NCBI RefSeq assembly: GCF_900452865.1
Contig: NZ_UGOZ01000001.1
Span: 2,232,001-2,296,000 of the forward strand
From: Legionella taurinensis
GTDB taxonomy: Bacteria > Pseudomonadota > Gammaproteobacteria > Legionellales > Legionellaceae
Length of the DNA: 64,000 bases
Reading direction: 5' to 3'
Shown: positions 46,246 through 55,112 of the stretch, in pieces
How the letters are laid out: each line of letters opens with the position of its first letter
How positions within the stretch are numbered: position 1 is the first letter of the stretch
The notes under the pieces: model-generated
What the model saw: the letters and a program-made list of their open reading frames with translations, nothing else
Database searches by the model: none
What the model was told of the DNA's origin: nothing
Position numbers and translations under genes: made by a program

Positions 46246-46293
46246 ACACAATATCTTGAGCTAGAATTATAGAATACACACTAGATATTGGGT
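46246..46293 (+). promoter_or_regulatory. Two NrdR boxes upstream of nrdA
   Basis: Boxes at 46246-46261 and 46278-46293 match the ACACWATATATWGTGT consensus at 13 and 14 of 16 positions and their starts are 32 bases apart (three helical turns), the normal NrdR arrangement. A -10-like TAGAAT lies between them. NrdR represses ribonucleotide reductase when dATP is high. Confidence 0.8.
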
Positions 46294-46359
46294 TGGTTTT
46301 ACTTTACTATGAATGAAGCGTCAGAGAAAAATAACAAGAAAAATATCTCGGGAGAAACC

Positions 46360-49179
46360 ATGTCAGAACTTCTTGAGCCGGTAAAAGATGTGCCGCCTAT
46401 CAGTCAGCTGGAATTGACAGCCAATGCCCCTGGGTTGCTTAAAACCATCAAGCGCAACGGCAAAGTGGTTAGTTATGATGAGAACAAGATTAAAGTAGCG
46501 ATTACCAAAGCCTTTATCGCTGAGGAAGGGGCCAATGCGGCAGCGTCCAATCGCATTCACGAATTGATTGAAGGCATTGCAAGACAGGTCACGCAGGCCT
46601 TTAAACGCCGTATGCCAAGCGGTGGCACCATCCACATTGAAGACATTCAGGATCAGGTGGAATTAGCCCTGATGCGCAGCAGCCAGTATAAGGTGGCGCG
46701 CGCTTATGTCCTCTACCGTGAAGAACACCGCAAAGCCCGTGAAGCCAAGCTGCAGCAACAGGCTGCTGAGAGCAAGGTGCCCCTCATTACCATGCCGGAC
46801 GGCGAATTAAGACCGCTGGACATGGATCGGTTGCGCACCATCGTGGAAGAAGCCTGCCGTGATCTCGAAGCCGTCAGTGCCGAACCCGTCATTAAAGATG
46901 CCCTGCGTAACCTCTACAATCAGGCCAAGCTTGATGACGTGCACAAAGCGCTGATCATGGCCGCTCGCACCCTGGTGGAAAAAGAACCCAATTACACCTA
47001 CGTCAGCGCCCGCCTCCTGCTCGACAGTCTGCGCAGCCAGGCATTGAACAAATTAGCCCTTAAGACGGAAGCGACCTTTGACGAGATGGCCGAGCTCTAC
47101 CCTACTTATTTCAAAACCTACCTGAATCAAGGTATTGCTCAAGGCATTCTGGACACCAAACTGGCTGAATTTGATTGGGACAAACTGGCCGCCGCTCTGT
47201 TGCCTGAACGCGACATGAAGTTCACCTACCTCAGTCTGCAAACCCTTTATGACCGCTATTTCATTCATGAGAAAGGCGTTCGTTATGAATTGCCGCAAGC
47301 CTTCTTCATGCGCGTGGCCATGGGTTTAGCCCTGCGTGAAAAAGATCGTGAAGCCAAGGCCATTGAGTTTTATCAATTGCTGTCCTCCTTTGATTACATG
47401 GCTTCCACGCCCACACTGTTTAACTCAGGAACAGTCAGACCGCAATTATCCAGTTGCTATTTAACCACCATTCCCGACAACCTGGACGGCATTTACAGCG
47501 CCATCAAAGACAATGCCCTGTTGTCCAAATTTGCCGGCGGTCTGGGCAATGACTGGACGCCTGTTCGCGCCATGGGTTCGCACATCAAAGGCACCAATGG
47601 CAAATCACAAGGGGTTGTGCCCTTCATGAAGGTGGCGGATGTGACCGCGGTCGCTGTTAATCAGGGTGGAAAACGCAAAGGGGCAGTGTGCGGTTACCTG
47701 GAGTGCTGGCACCGTGATGTCGAGGAATTCCTTGAGCTGCGTAAAAACACCGGCGACGACCGACGCCGTACCCATGACATGAATACCGCCCTGTGGATTC
47801 CTGACTTGTTCATGAAGCGGGTCAATGAAGACGGCGAGTGGACTTTATTCTCACCGGACGAAGTGCCTGAGTTGCATGATCAATACGGTAAAGCCTTCGA
47901 TGCCTTGTACATGGACTATGAAGAAAAAGCCCGCCAAGGCAAAATCAAAAACGTAAAAACGCTTTCGGCCCAGAAGCTGTGGCGCAAGATGTTGTCCATG
48001 CTGTTTGAAACCGGCCATCCCTGGCTCACCTTTAAAGATCCCTGCAACCTGCGTTCACCGCAGCAGCATGCCGGCGTCATCCACAGTTCCAACCTGTGTA
48101 CCGAGATCACACTCAACACGTCTCAGGAAGAAATTGCGGTCTGTAACTTAGGCAGTATCAACCTACCCGCGCACATCAGCAATGGGCAGATCGATCGCGC
48201 CAAATTAAAGCGCACCATTACCACCGCGGTTCGCATGCTGGATAACGTCATTGACATTAACTATTATTCAGTGCCTCAGGCCCGCCATTCCAACCTGCAA
48301 CACCGACCGGTCGGTTTGGGATTAATGGGCTTCCAGGATGCGCTTTACGAACTGAAAGTGGACTATGCTTCACAAAAGGCCGTTGAATTTGCGGATGAGT
48401 CCATGGAGTTGATTAGTTATTATGCCATCGAAGCCTCTTCTGATTTAGCCAAAGAGCGCGGCAGCTACTCCACTTACGAGGGGTCCTTGTGGAGCAAAGG
48501 CATTCTGCCGATTGATTCCATTAATCTGCTGCAACAGGCCCGTAACCAATACCTCGATCAAGATCGTTCACAGCGGCTTGATTGGGAGCCATTACGTGTT
48601 AAAGTACGCACCCAGGGCATGCGCAACTCCAATGTGATGGCGATTGCACCGACAGCCACGATATCCAATATCTGCGGTGTCGCCCAGTCGATTGAGCCGA
48701 CTTATCAGAACCTGTACGTGAAATCCAACCTTTCCGGTGAATTCACGGTCATTAACCCTTACCTGGTGGCTGATTTGAAAGCGCTGAATCTCTGGGATGA
48801 AGTGATGGTCAATGATTTAAAATATTTCAATGGCAGCGTTCAACCCATTAACCGTATCCCGGATGAGTTGAAAGCCCGCTATGCGACTGCTTTTGAAATT
48901 GATCCACTGTGGTTGGTGGAGGCCGGTTCCCGCCGTCAGAAATGGATTGATCAGGCGCAGTCATTGAATATTTACATGGCCAAGCCTTCCGGTAAGAAGC
49001 TGGATGAGTTATATAAGCATGCCTGGAAACGCGGTTTAAAAACAACCTATTATCTACGCAGCTTGGGTGCCAGTAACGCTGAGAAGTCAACGGTTACTGA
49101 CGGTGCTCTCAATGCCGTATCGATCGATGAACCCAAAGTGTGTTCGATTCTCGATCCGGATTGTGAAGCCTGCCAATAA
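46360..49179 (+). CDS. nrdA: Ribonucleoside-diphosphate reductase alpha subunit NrdA
   Basis: Catalytic large subunit of class Ia ribonucleotide reductase. The 939 residues contain an N-terminal ATP-cone (KRNGKVVSYDENKIKVAITK), a second degenerate cone-like stretch near residues 140-230 (as in Pseudomonas NrdA), the active-site cysteines in QLSSCYLTTI and SSNLCTEITL, and the C-terminal redox pair CSILDPDCEACQ. The ATG at 46360 has GGGAG upstream; an earlier TTG at 46288 is unlikely because it overlaps the NrdR box. Fifteen bases separate nrdB. Confidence 0.96.
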   Translation: MSELLEPVKDVPPISQLELTANAPGLLKTIKRNGKVVSYDENKIKVAITKAFIAEEGANAAASNRIHELIEGIARQVTQAFKRRMPSGGTIHIEDIQDQVELALMRSSQYKVARAYVLYREEHRKAREAKLQQQAAESKVPLITMPDGELRPLDMDRLRTIVEEACRDLEAVSAEPVIKDALRNLYNQAKLDDVHKALIMAARTLVEKEPNYTYVSARLLLDSLRSQALNKLALKTEATFDEMAELYPTYFKTYLNQGIAQGILDTKLAEFDWDKLAAALLPERDMKFTYLSLQTLYDRYFIHEKGVRYELPQAFFMRVAMGLALREKDREAKAIEFYQLLSSFDYMASTPTLFNSGTVRPQLSSCYLTTIPDNLDGIYSAIKDNALLSKFAGGLGNDWTPVRAMGSHIKGTNGKSQGVVPFMKVADVTAVAVNQGGKRKGAVCGYLECWHRDVEEFLELRKNTGDDRRRTHDMNTALWIPDLFMKRVNEDGEWTLFSPDEVPELHDQYGKAFDALYMDYEEKARQGKIKNVKTLSAQKLWRKMLSMLFETGHPWLTFKDPCNLRSPQQHAGVIHSSNLCTEITLNTSQEEIAVCNLGSINLPAHISNGQIDRAKLKRTITTAVRMLDNVIDINYYSVPQARHSNLQHRPVGLGLMGFQDALYELKVDYASQKAVEFADESMELISYYAIEASSDLAKERGSYSTYEGSLWSKGILPIDSINLLQQARNQYLDQDRSQRLDWEPLRVKVRTQGMRNSNVMAIAPTATISNICGVAQSIEPTYQNLYVKSNLSGEFTVINPYLVADLKALNLWDEVMVNDLKYFNGSVQPINRIPDELKARYATAFEIDPLWLVEAGSRRQKWIDQAQSLNIYMAKPSGKKLDELYKHAWKRGLKTTYYLRSLGASNAEKSTVTDGALNAVSIDEPKVCSILDPDCEACQ

Positions 49180-49194
49180 ATTGAGGAGAACCCA

Positions 49195-50295
49195 ATGTCA
49201 GTATTAGAACAACATGTCAGCGCACCCGGTCATACGGGTGCCACCGGTTTGGAATCCTTAGAGATGGGAGCCAGCCGTATTCAGGTTGATGATAAGCAAA
49301 TCATTAACTGCCGTGCTGATTTAAACCAACTGGTTCCCTTTAAATACAAATGGGCCTGGGATAAATATTTAACTGCCTGTGCCAACCACTGGATGCCTAA
49401 CGAAATCAACATGAGCGCGGATGTGGCATTATGGCAGGATCCCAATGGCTTGACCGCGGATGAGCGCCTGATTGTTTTGCGTAATCTAGGCTTCTTTTCC
49501 ACAGCGGATTCGTTAGTCGCCAACAACCTGGTCCTGGCTGTCTACCGCCACATCACCAATCCGGAATGCCGTCAGTATCTGCTGCGTCAGGCCTTCGAGG
49601 AAGCATTGCATACCCACGCTTATCAGTACATCATTGAAAGCCTGCGTCTCGATGAAGCCGCTGTCTTTAACATGTATCGCGAAATTCCTGCGGTAGCCAA
49701 CAAAGCGGCCTGGGCCCTGCCCTTCACCCAAAGCCTTGGCGATCCCACCTTCCATACAGGCACCCTTGAAGCGGATCAGCGTTTGCTGCGTGATTTAATC
49801 GCTTTCTATGTAGTTTTTGAAGGGATCTTCTTCTATGTCGGCTTTACTCAGATTTTGTCCATGGGACGACGCAACAAGATGGTTGGAACCTCTGAGCAAT
49901 TCCAATACATTCTGCGCGATGAATCCATGCACATGAATTTTGGTATCGATGTCATCAACCAGATTAAGATTGAAAATCCTCACTTATGGACACCGGCCTT
50001 TAAAGAAGAAATCATTGCGTTGATTAAAGAAGGGGTCATTCTCGAATATCAATACGCTAAAGACACCATGCCGCATGGAATTCTGGGTATGAATGCCGAG
50101 ATGTTTGAAGAATACCTGCATTTCATTGCCAACCGCCGTCTCGCGCAAATTGGCCTACCAGAGCAATACCCAGGCGCAGAAAATCCCTTCCCCTGGATGA
50201 GTGAAATGATGGACTTGAAGAAAGAAAAAAACTTCTTTGAAACCCGTGTCATTGAATACCAGGCAGGTGGTACTTTAAGCTGGGATGAGGATTAA
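49195..50295 (+). CDS. nrdB: Ribonucleoside-diphosphate reductase beta subunit NrdB
   Basis: Small subunit that houses the diiron site and the tyrosyl radical. The 366 residues contain the diiron ligands in [13 protein letters not shown] (Glu and His), with the radical tyrosine four residues after the histidine, and [11 protein letters not shown] in the second pair; the C-terminus [10 protein letters not shown] matches the peptide that docks into NrdA. Complete, and followed by a strong terminator. Confidence 0.97.
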   Translation: MSVLEQHVSAPGHTGATGLESLEMGASRIQVDDKQIINCRADLNQLVPFKYKWAWDKYLTACANHWMPNEINMSADVALWQDPNGLTADERLIVLRNLGFFSTADSLVANNLVLAVYRHITNPECRQYLLRQAFEEALHTHAYQYIIESLRLDEAAVFNMYREIPAVANKAAWALPFTQSLGDPTFHTGTLEADQRLLRDLIAFYVVFEGIFFYVGFTQILSMGRRNKMVGTSEQFQYILRDESMHMNFGIDVINQIKIENPHLWTPAFKEEIIALIKEGVILEYQYAKDTMPHGILGMNAEMFEEYLHFIANRRLAQIGLPEQYPGAENPFPWMSEMMDLKKEKNFFETRVIEYQAGGTLSWDED

Positions 50296-50297
50296 CT

Positions 50298-50323
50298 AAA
50301 CGGGCCGCAAGGCCCGTTTTTAT
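50298..50323 (+). terminator. Rho-independent terminator after nrdB
   Basis: ACGGGCC pairs with GGCCCGT around GCAA, followed by TTTTTATT, three bases after the nrdB stop. Confidence 0.9.
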
Positions 50324-50374
50324 TATTACCGCGCAAAATGGAGTGACCCATTCGTAGTACAATTCCAGAAGCCA

Positions 50375-51337
50375 TTAACTCCTTTGTTTAAGCAGAAAAC
50401 GCGAGGAAGCAATGGCAGTCAAGCCAATTACACCACCCGCAATGACATGGGAAAGTCTTTCAAAGGCTATGGTTTTCGAATGCGTGAGCAGCATGACCGC
50501 AGTAGCCACTAAAAAACAACGACAGGTATAGGCGATCACATAACGACGAAAAGCGACCAAGGTCAAAAAAAGACAAACGGTTACCACGATTAAATCAAAC
50601 GGTGTTGAAGGGATGACGTATCCACCAAAGACAATACCGAGAGGAACACCGATTGAAACTCCGAGAAGACGTTCCTTGAATTTCTTAGTCGAACTGTCCT
50701 TGTGACCTGTAATCACACTGGCAACACCCCAAATCATCCATTGCCCATTCTCCATTGGTAAATACTCAACAAAACAGGCAGAAACAATAATTCCCAGCGC
50801 CATGGCCAGCATGGCCTCCACATTATTTTTCTTTTCCCCAAAATCCGATAGAGAAGACAATTGCAGCAGGTTAAAACGAGACTCTCTTTTTATCATTTTA
50901 ATTTGCTCATACAAACTGATACACAGCGTGGGCAATAAAGCAGCTATCAAATACGGGAAAATTAGTTTGCTTTCCTCCAATAGTCCATGCTTTGATTCAG
51001 AGGCTAACTCTATCGAAAGAATAATTGCAGGAATAAAAGTCCAATTTCCCAATGTGCGTAGCTGCTCACCCTGAGTGGTAACCCAAATAATCGCTGTGGC
51101 AGACATTGTGCAGACTATTACAAAAATAAAGGGTTGGAATTGAGTTAGAAACAGGACATTAAAAAGAATAATGATGCCTAAGCCATGCAGCAAAACGCCG
51201 GGAACTGTGAGTTTAAGCCTTTCCTCAACAATCAGAGTAGACATACTGACCACTGATATTTGCATCCAGGAATAATTTCCAGTTAACCCAAACAAACAGG
51301 CAAAGGGCAGGAGAACTAAAACACCACGCAACAGCAA
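50375..51337 (-). CDS. FUSC-type inner-membrane protein, N-terminus uncertain
   Basis: Polytopic protein (320 aa from the TTG at 51337) with several hydrophobic segments at the N-terminal half, a charged cytoplasmic loop (KKFKERLLGVS) and a C-terminal block MIWGVASVITGHKDS typical of FUSC/fusaric-acid-resistance and aromatic-acid efflux proteins. The frame has no ATG: the isochorismatase-like gene upstream ends with TAATG (51388-51392), whose ATG runs in a different frame and soon stops. A one-base insertion or deletion in the first 50 bases would join them. It is AT-richer than its surroundings. Efflux or envelope role is inferred from the family only. Confidence 0.7.
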   Translation of the reverse strand: MLLRGVLVLLPFACLFGLTGNYSWMQISVVSMSTLIVEERLKLTVPGVLLHGLGIIILFNVLFLTQFQPFIFVIVCTMSATAIIWVTTQGEQLRTLGNWTFIPAIILSIELASESKHGLLEESKLIFPYLIAALLPTLCISLYEQIKMIKRESRFNLLQLSSLSDFGEKKNNVEAMLAMALGIIVSACFVEYLPMENGQWMIWGVASVITGHKDSSTKKFKERLLGVSIGVPLGIVFGGYVIPSTPFDLIVVTVCLFLTLVAFRRYVIAYTCRCFLVATAVMLLTHSKTIAFERLSHVIAGGVIGLTAIASSRFLLKQRS

Positions 51338-51389
51338 GTTGCCTCTGATTTCATTTTTAATCCGTTTAAACCCTTTTGATAGAATCGCA

Positions 51390-51959
51390 TTAAAAATTTT
51401 TTAAATCCTCGACAGTGATTACCTTTGCAATTCTGCTCATTAAATCGATTGATGTTTGATGTTCGTGCCTATCCGCAGCGGCGCACAGATCCTCAATAAT
51501 GCACACTTGGTAGTCGTAATCATGCGCCGCACGCACCGTACTTTGTACAGCCCAGGCAGTACTCACCCCGCTGATCAACAGACGCTCAATTTTATTAGCG
51601 CGCAATACCACGTCGAGATTTGTTCCATGAAATGCACTGACTCTCGGCTTTACGACAATCAGACAGTCAGAGGTATTCAAGGACGGATGGAAGTCAGTGC
51701 CCTTAGAGTCAAGCCTTAAAGCCCCCAACTCATTGACTTTACCAAACATGGGCGAATGCTTGGGTTGCTCAACATAGTTTTCGCTAAAACCGACCTTGAC
51801 AAGAATTTTTAACCATCCCTTCTGAGTAATAATTTCCAAAGCGTCATTCGTTTTAGTAATGATGTCACGCTCTGCCGCCTGTTCAGCACACCGTGCTATT
51901 TTACCTTCAGGATGCATGATGTCGATGATGTAATCCAACCCTATAAATGCTGTGCGCAT
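51390..51959 (-). CDS. Isochorismatase-like hydrolase lacking the catalytic cysteine
   Basis: The 189 residues have the isochorismatase/nicotinamidase fold: D9 (GLDYI), K104 (VVKPRVSAF), and LLISGVSTAWAVQSTVRAAHDYDY. In nicotinamidase-type enzymes the last block reads GVATNVCV, with the nucleophilic cysteine; here that position is A137 (STAWAV). True isochorismatases replace this cysteine with glycine, so non-thiol chemistry or a dead enzyme is possible. The gene ends with a TAATG overlap into the FUSC-like gene. The substrate is unknown. Confidence 0.82.
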   Translation of the reverse strand: MRTAFIGLDYIIDIMHPEGKIARCAEQAAERDIITKTNDALEIITQKGWLKILVKVGFSENYVEQPKHSPMFGKVNELGALRLDSKGTDFHPSLNTSDCLIVVKPRVSAFHGTNLDVVLRANKIERLLISGVSTAWAVQSTVRAAHDYDYQVCIIEDLCAAADRHEHQTSIDLMSRIAKVITVEDLKNF

Positions 51960-52173
51960 GCCTCGCCCCTCTCTACAGTGCCATAATACAGTATACCCAC
52001 GACTTCTATAAACACACCACCATTATTCTCAGGGATTCATTCAGCGAAGGATCCATTTTTAAGATTTCATCCCACTCGCTTCCTCTTTGGCTCAGTCTGA
52101 CCCGTCACTGCCATTTTAACTCGTTTTTTGGAGGCTTCATGAGGTTCAATAAAATGCTTTCTTTCCCCTTCTG

Positions 52174-54189
52174 TCACCTTGGCTTGGCGGATACTTCGGA
52201 AGTATAGGCCGTGTCATTTGCTATCTCTGCCAGTGCTTCTTTAAAATCCTGGGTACTGGACGGTCTGCCGTCAAATTCACTGATGGCTTTATCCAGCGCC
52301 CCTTGCAGGTTTTTTAAGACCCGTTCGGTTTCGCTGTACAGTCTGTGGGTATAACCATGCTCTTTTAATGCCTTGATTTTGAAATCAATATTCTCTCTTA
52401 ACGCCATTAAACTGTCCTTGCTGGGAGAATTTAAATCCTTAAGGACGATTTCAATGCCTTTGAGCACATTGATTTTTGCCTGTAGTTTTTCTATCTCTTC
52501 CGGAGACAGTTTGCCGCTTTTTAGGCCGGCATCCAACCCTTCTTGCAATTTCAAATGACGGTTTACGATGGCGTCCAAAGCCACCTTGATGTCAATTTCC
52601 GCCGACGTTTTGATGTGCGGTTTAAGAATCACTTTTTTGCTGTACTCTTCAAGGCTTAGCTGGCTGTCGAGAAGATTTTTCTTATCCCCCTCACTTAAGT
52701 GGCCCTCCTGACTTTCAAGCAGCCATTGTGAACTATTGTCCTGCAGAAATCGCCATTGGTCATATACCCGCCGGGAAACCAGTAATGCCCCCTGGTCATG
52801 GATAGGGGCCGCAAGCCATCGTCTGGGGTGTTCAGGATCGGGTTTTACACGAATCAAATCGTCAGGGCGGGTTATTTCTTTGCAAAACCGTTTAAAATCC
52901 AGGCTGGCATAATATTTATCAGAAATGCTTAACGAATTCCCATCCGTTGTTTGCTGTAAAAACTGCCAGTAATCAAAAACCCGTTGTGAAATCAATTCGA
53001 CACCCGGTTCACCGGGTTCTGCTTTCTGCCAATGCTCGGAGCCGGGTGGATGTTCCTTCACCAGCATCAAATCATTGGTAATGGTCATTGAAAGTTTGTC
53101 CTTGCTGTGTCTCTTAAACCATTTTTCTGCCTTCTCAGACCCGCTTACACCAAAACTGAAACCACTTGCCCCGTAAGCCTTGGATTCCGAGATGCGCTGA
53201 TTATTGAGATCCAGGGTGGGTTGTTCTTCAAACCCCTCCCGCTTCCAGGCCCGCCTGTTACCCATAAAATTAACAATTTTCTGAAACAACGAGGGTTCTT
53301 CACCGACGACACGGCTAAAGAGTTGCTTGGTGCCAGGTAAGACATCAATTTTTTTCATCAAATCATGGATTTTGTGAAAAGGAATACTCCAGGTTGAAAA
53401 GGTTTCAGGAATGACAAAGCCCAAATCGGATTTAATCACTGCTTCACGCATACTGCCCTTGGCTTTTTCAAGGATGTCGCTTTGTTTGTGTAAATCCTTA
53501 ATGCCTGAAAATCCTTTGTGGTTAGCTGCCTGGATGACCAACTTGCGCATTTGCGATACCTCACGCGCTTTACCCCCGTCAATGGCAACGACATCATTGC
53601 CAGAAAAATCCTGAGGCGTGGCTTTGGGTAAAAAGCGTGTCGCCTGCTCAACAGCAGCCTGAGTGGCTACAGTTTTGCCACTGGCTGAAGGCCCGGAAAC
53701 AATGATCGCCGGTCTTTCTGCCCATTTCTCGCCAGGGTAATGGTCGGTTGAGGCATAAAACAGGGCATTGCGGTATTCCCTGCTGTTTAATTCTTCTTCC
53801 AGTGCCAGACGATAGAGTTTAACCCCGTTCGCTCCCAGAAAATCCTGCATCGAGATGGTTGCGGAAGCCGGATCCACCGCCCGCTTGTGAGCATCGCCCT
53901 TGTAAGAGGGTTCCTTACCCGCCTCAATGGCAGCAATATGGGCAATCAGTTTTTTACGAAAATACTGCGGGTCATAGAGTCCCTCATCATTCGGCGGTGC
54001 GAGAGGATGGTGGGAGTCCGGTGGAACGCCCCGGTATAATTCAGCCTGAGCGTCTTCATTTAGACGTGAACTCACGAAGTGTTGCGTATCAATGTCAGTA
54101 TAATGAGCAATTTGTGAATTTAATCGCTGTTGAATGGCCTCTTTGTCTTCATTCAACGACTCACGCAGCTTGTCTTTATCAACGGCCAA
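52174..54189 (-). CDS. Unknown P-loop protein with tandem repeat and coiled coil (putative effector)
   Basis: The 671-residue protein has Walker A GPSASGKT (166-173) preceded by PAIIVS and followed by VVAIDGGKAREVSQMRK, resembling zeta-toxin/polynucleotide-kinase P-loops. Residues 369-438 and 439-520 form a tandem repeat: each has a DL-x-x-VK start, W, L-x-S-x-RV-x-D-x-W-x-FLQ and a distal ISDK/SEGDK segment, then F/Y-CKE or SKKV. The last 120 residues look coiled-coil. There is no signal peptide or membrane segment. It stands alone. Such large orphan ATP/GTP-loop proteins are common among Legionella Dot/Icm effectors; that is inference. Confidence 0.85.
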   Translation of the reverse strand: MAVDKDKLRESLNEDKEAIQQRLNSQIAHYTDIDTQHFVSSRLNEDAQAELYRGVPPDSHHPLAPPNDEGLYDPQYFRKKLIAHIAAIEAGKEPSYKGDAHKRAVDPASATISMQDFLGANGVKLYRLALEEELNSREYRNALFYASTDHYPGEKWAERPAIIVSGPSASGKTVATQAAVEQATRFLPKATPQDFSGNDVVAIDGGKAREVSQMRKLVIQAANHKGFSGIKDLHKQSDILEKAKGSMREAVIKSDLGFVIPETFSTWSIPFHKIHDLMKKIDVLPGTKQLFSRVVGEEPSLFQKIVNFMGNRRAWKREGFEEQPTLDLNNQRISESKAYGASGFSFGVSGSEKAEKWFKRHSKDKLSMTITNDLMLVKEHPPGSEHWQKAEPGEPGVELISQRVFDYWQFLQQTTDGNSLSISDKYYASLDFKRFCKEITRPDDLIRVKPDPEHPRRWLAAPIHDQGALLVSRRVYDQWRFLQDNSSQWLLESQEGHLSEGDKKNLLDSQLSLEEYSKKVILKPHIKTSAEIDIKVALDAIVNRHLKLQEGLDAGLKSGKLSPEEIEKLQAKINVLKGIEIVLKDLNSPSKDSLMALRENIDFKIKALKEHGYTHRLYSETERVLKNLQGALDKAISEFDGRPSSTQDFKEALAEIANDTAYTSEVSAKPR

Positions 54190-54244
54190 AATATCACTCG
54201 CTACAACGGGACCATTGTATAAATATAGACCAAATGCACAATAA

Positions 54245-54268
54245 AAAAGCGGCCATAAGGCCGCTTTT
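54245..54268 (-). terminator. Terminator of the small membrane protein gene
   Basis: AAAAGCGGCC and GGCCGCTTTT around a four-base loop; read leftwards it is followed by more T. It lies 17 bases past the stop at 54285. Confidence 0.85.
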
Positions 54269-54284
54269 CATCTCTTGATTCACG

Positions 54285-54482
54285 TTAACGGAATAGCCGG
54301 ATTGTCGGCAACATGGTATGGATTAAACCAAAGAATTGTAAGATATAAAGAATTAATACAATCAACACCAATACATTAAGCAAGGTTTTAATCGCCCCTG
54401 GCATGGGAATAAAGACATTGACGAGCCACATTAATACACCGGCGATAATAATCACCGCGATTAAATTAAGTAGTTCAGCCAT
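54285..54482 (-). CDS. Small membrane protein, Thivi_2564 family
   Basis: The 65 residues form two hydrophobic helices (about 3-25 and 33-55) with conserved VNVFIPMPGAIKTLLNVLV, as in the Thivi_2564 family of small gammaproteobacterial membrane proteins. No function is known to me. It has its own terminator. Confidence 0.85.
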   Translation of the reverse strand: MAELLNLIAVIIIAGVLMWLVNVFIPMPGAIKTLLNVLVLIVLILYILQFFGLIHTMLPTIRLFR

Positions 54483-54665
54483 GATAATTTCCTATCAGTG
54501 AACACATTGTAAGTATAGCAAAGAAGCAAGGGGATCGTTGAAAGGGGTTAGGAATAAACTGACTTTTGCACACGTGGATAGACATCCTGAGAGGGCGTCC
54601 ATTGCGCATCCGCCGGAGAAGCTCAAGCTTGCGGAGTTAGGTAAAAATAAACGCAAGACCTTCAG

Positions 54666-55058
54666 CTAATCCGCGGACCGTGTCCCCTTTTGGCTCAGCA
54701 AATCCCGGATCTCGATTAAAATGGCCGCTTCCCGACTCAACTTTTCCGGGGCTTCGTCCTTTTTTTTCTGCAACAAATTGATGAGCTTAATCACCACGAA
54801 AATGGCAAAGGCGATGAGGGTAAAATCAATGACGGTTTGTAAAAAAGCCCCCCACTTGAGCACCGCATCCCCAATTTGAAAGGATTTATTCGCGACATTA
54901 ACACCACCCAGCAGCAAACCGATAAGCGGCATGATGATGCCATCCACCAGCGAAGAAACGATTTTTCCGAAGGCGGCACCAATAATTACCGCAACGGCCA
55001 AATCAACCACATTGCCGCGCATGGCAAATTCTTTAAATTCACTGAAAAAACGCATCAT
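54666..55058 (-). CDS. mscL: Large-conductance mechanosensitive channel MscL
   Basis: Pentameric emergency valve opened by membrane tension in hypo-osmotic shock. The 130-residue product begins [43 protein letters not shown], diagnostic of TM1, followed by a periplasmic loop, TM2 ([18 protein letters not shown]) and a charged cytoplasmic tail. ATG at 55058 has AAGGGAA at suitable spacing. Complete. Confidence 0.97.
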   Translation of the reverse strand: MMRFFSEFKEFAMRGNVVDLAVAVIIGAAFGKIVSSLVDGIIMPLIGLLLGGVNVANKSFQIGDAVLKWGAFLQTVIDFTLIAFAIFVVIKLINLLQKKKDEAPEKLSREAAILIEIRDLLSQKGTRSAD

Positions 55059-55112
55059 CAATTCCCTTTCGTGCAGGCATGGCCATTTTAACGCATAAAA
55101 TGGCCAGAGAGG

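Noticed and set aside
51947-52207. Plus-strand ORF of 86 codons
   Set aside because: Poor composition, no ribosome site, overlaps the ends of two minus-strand genes.
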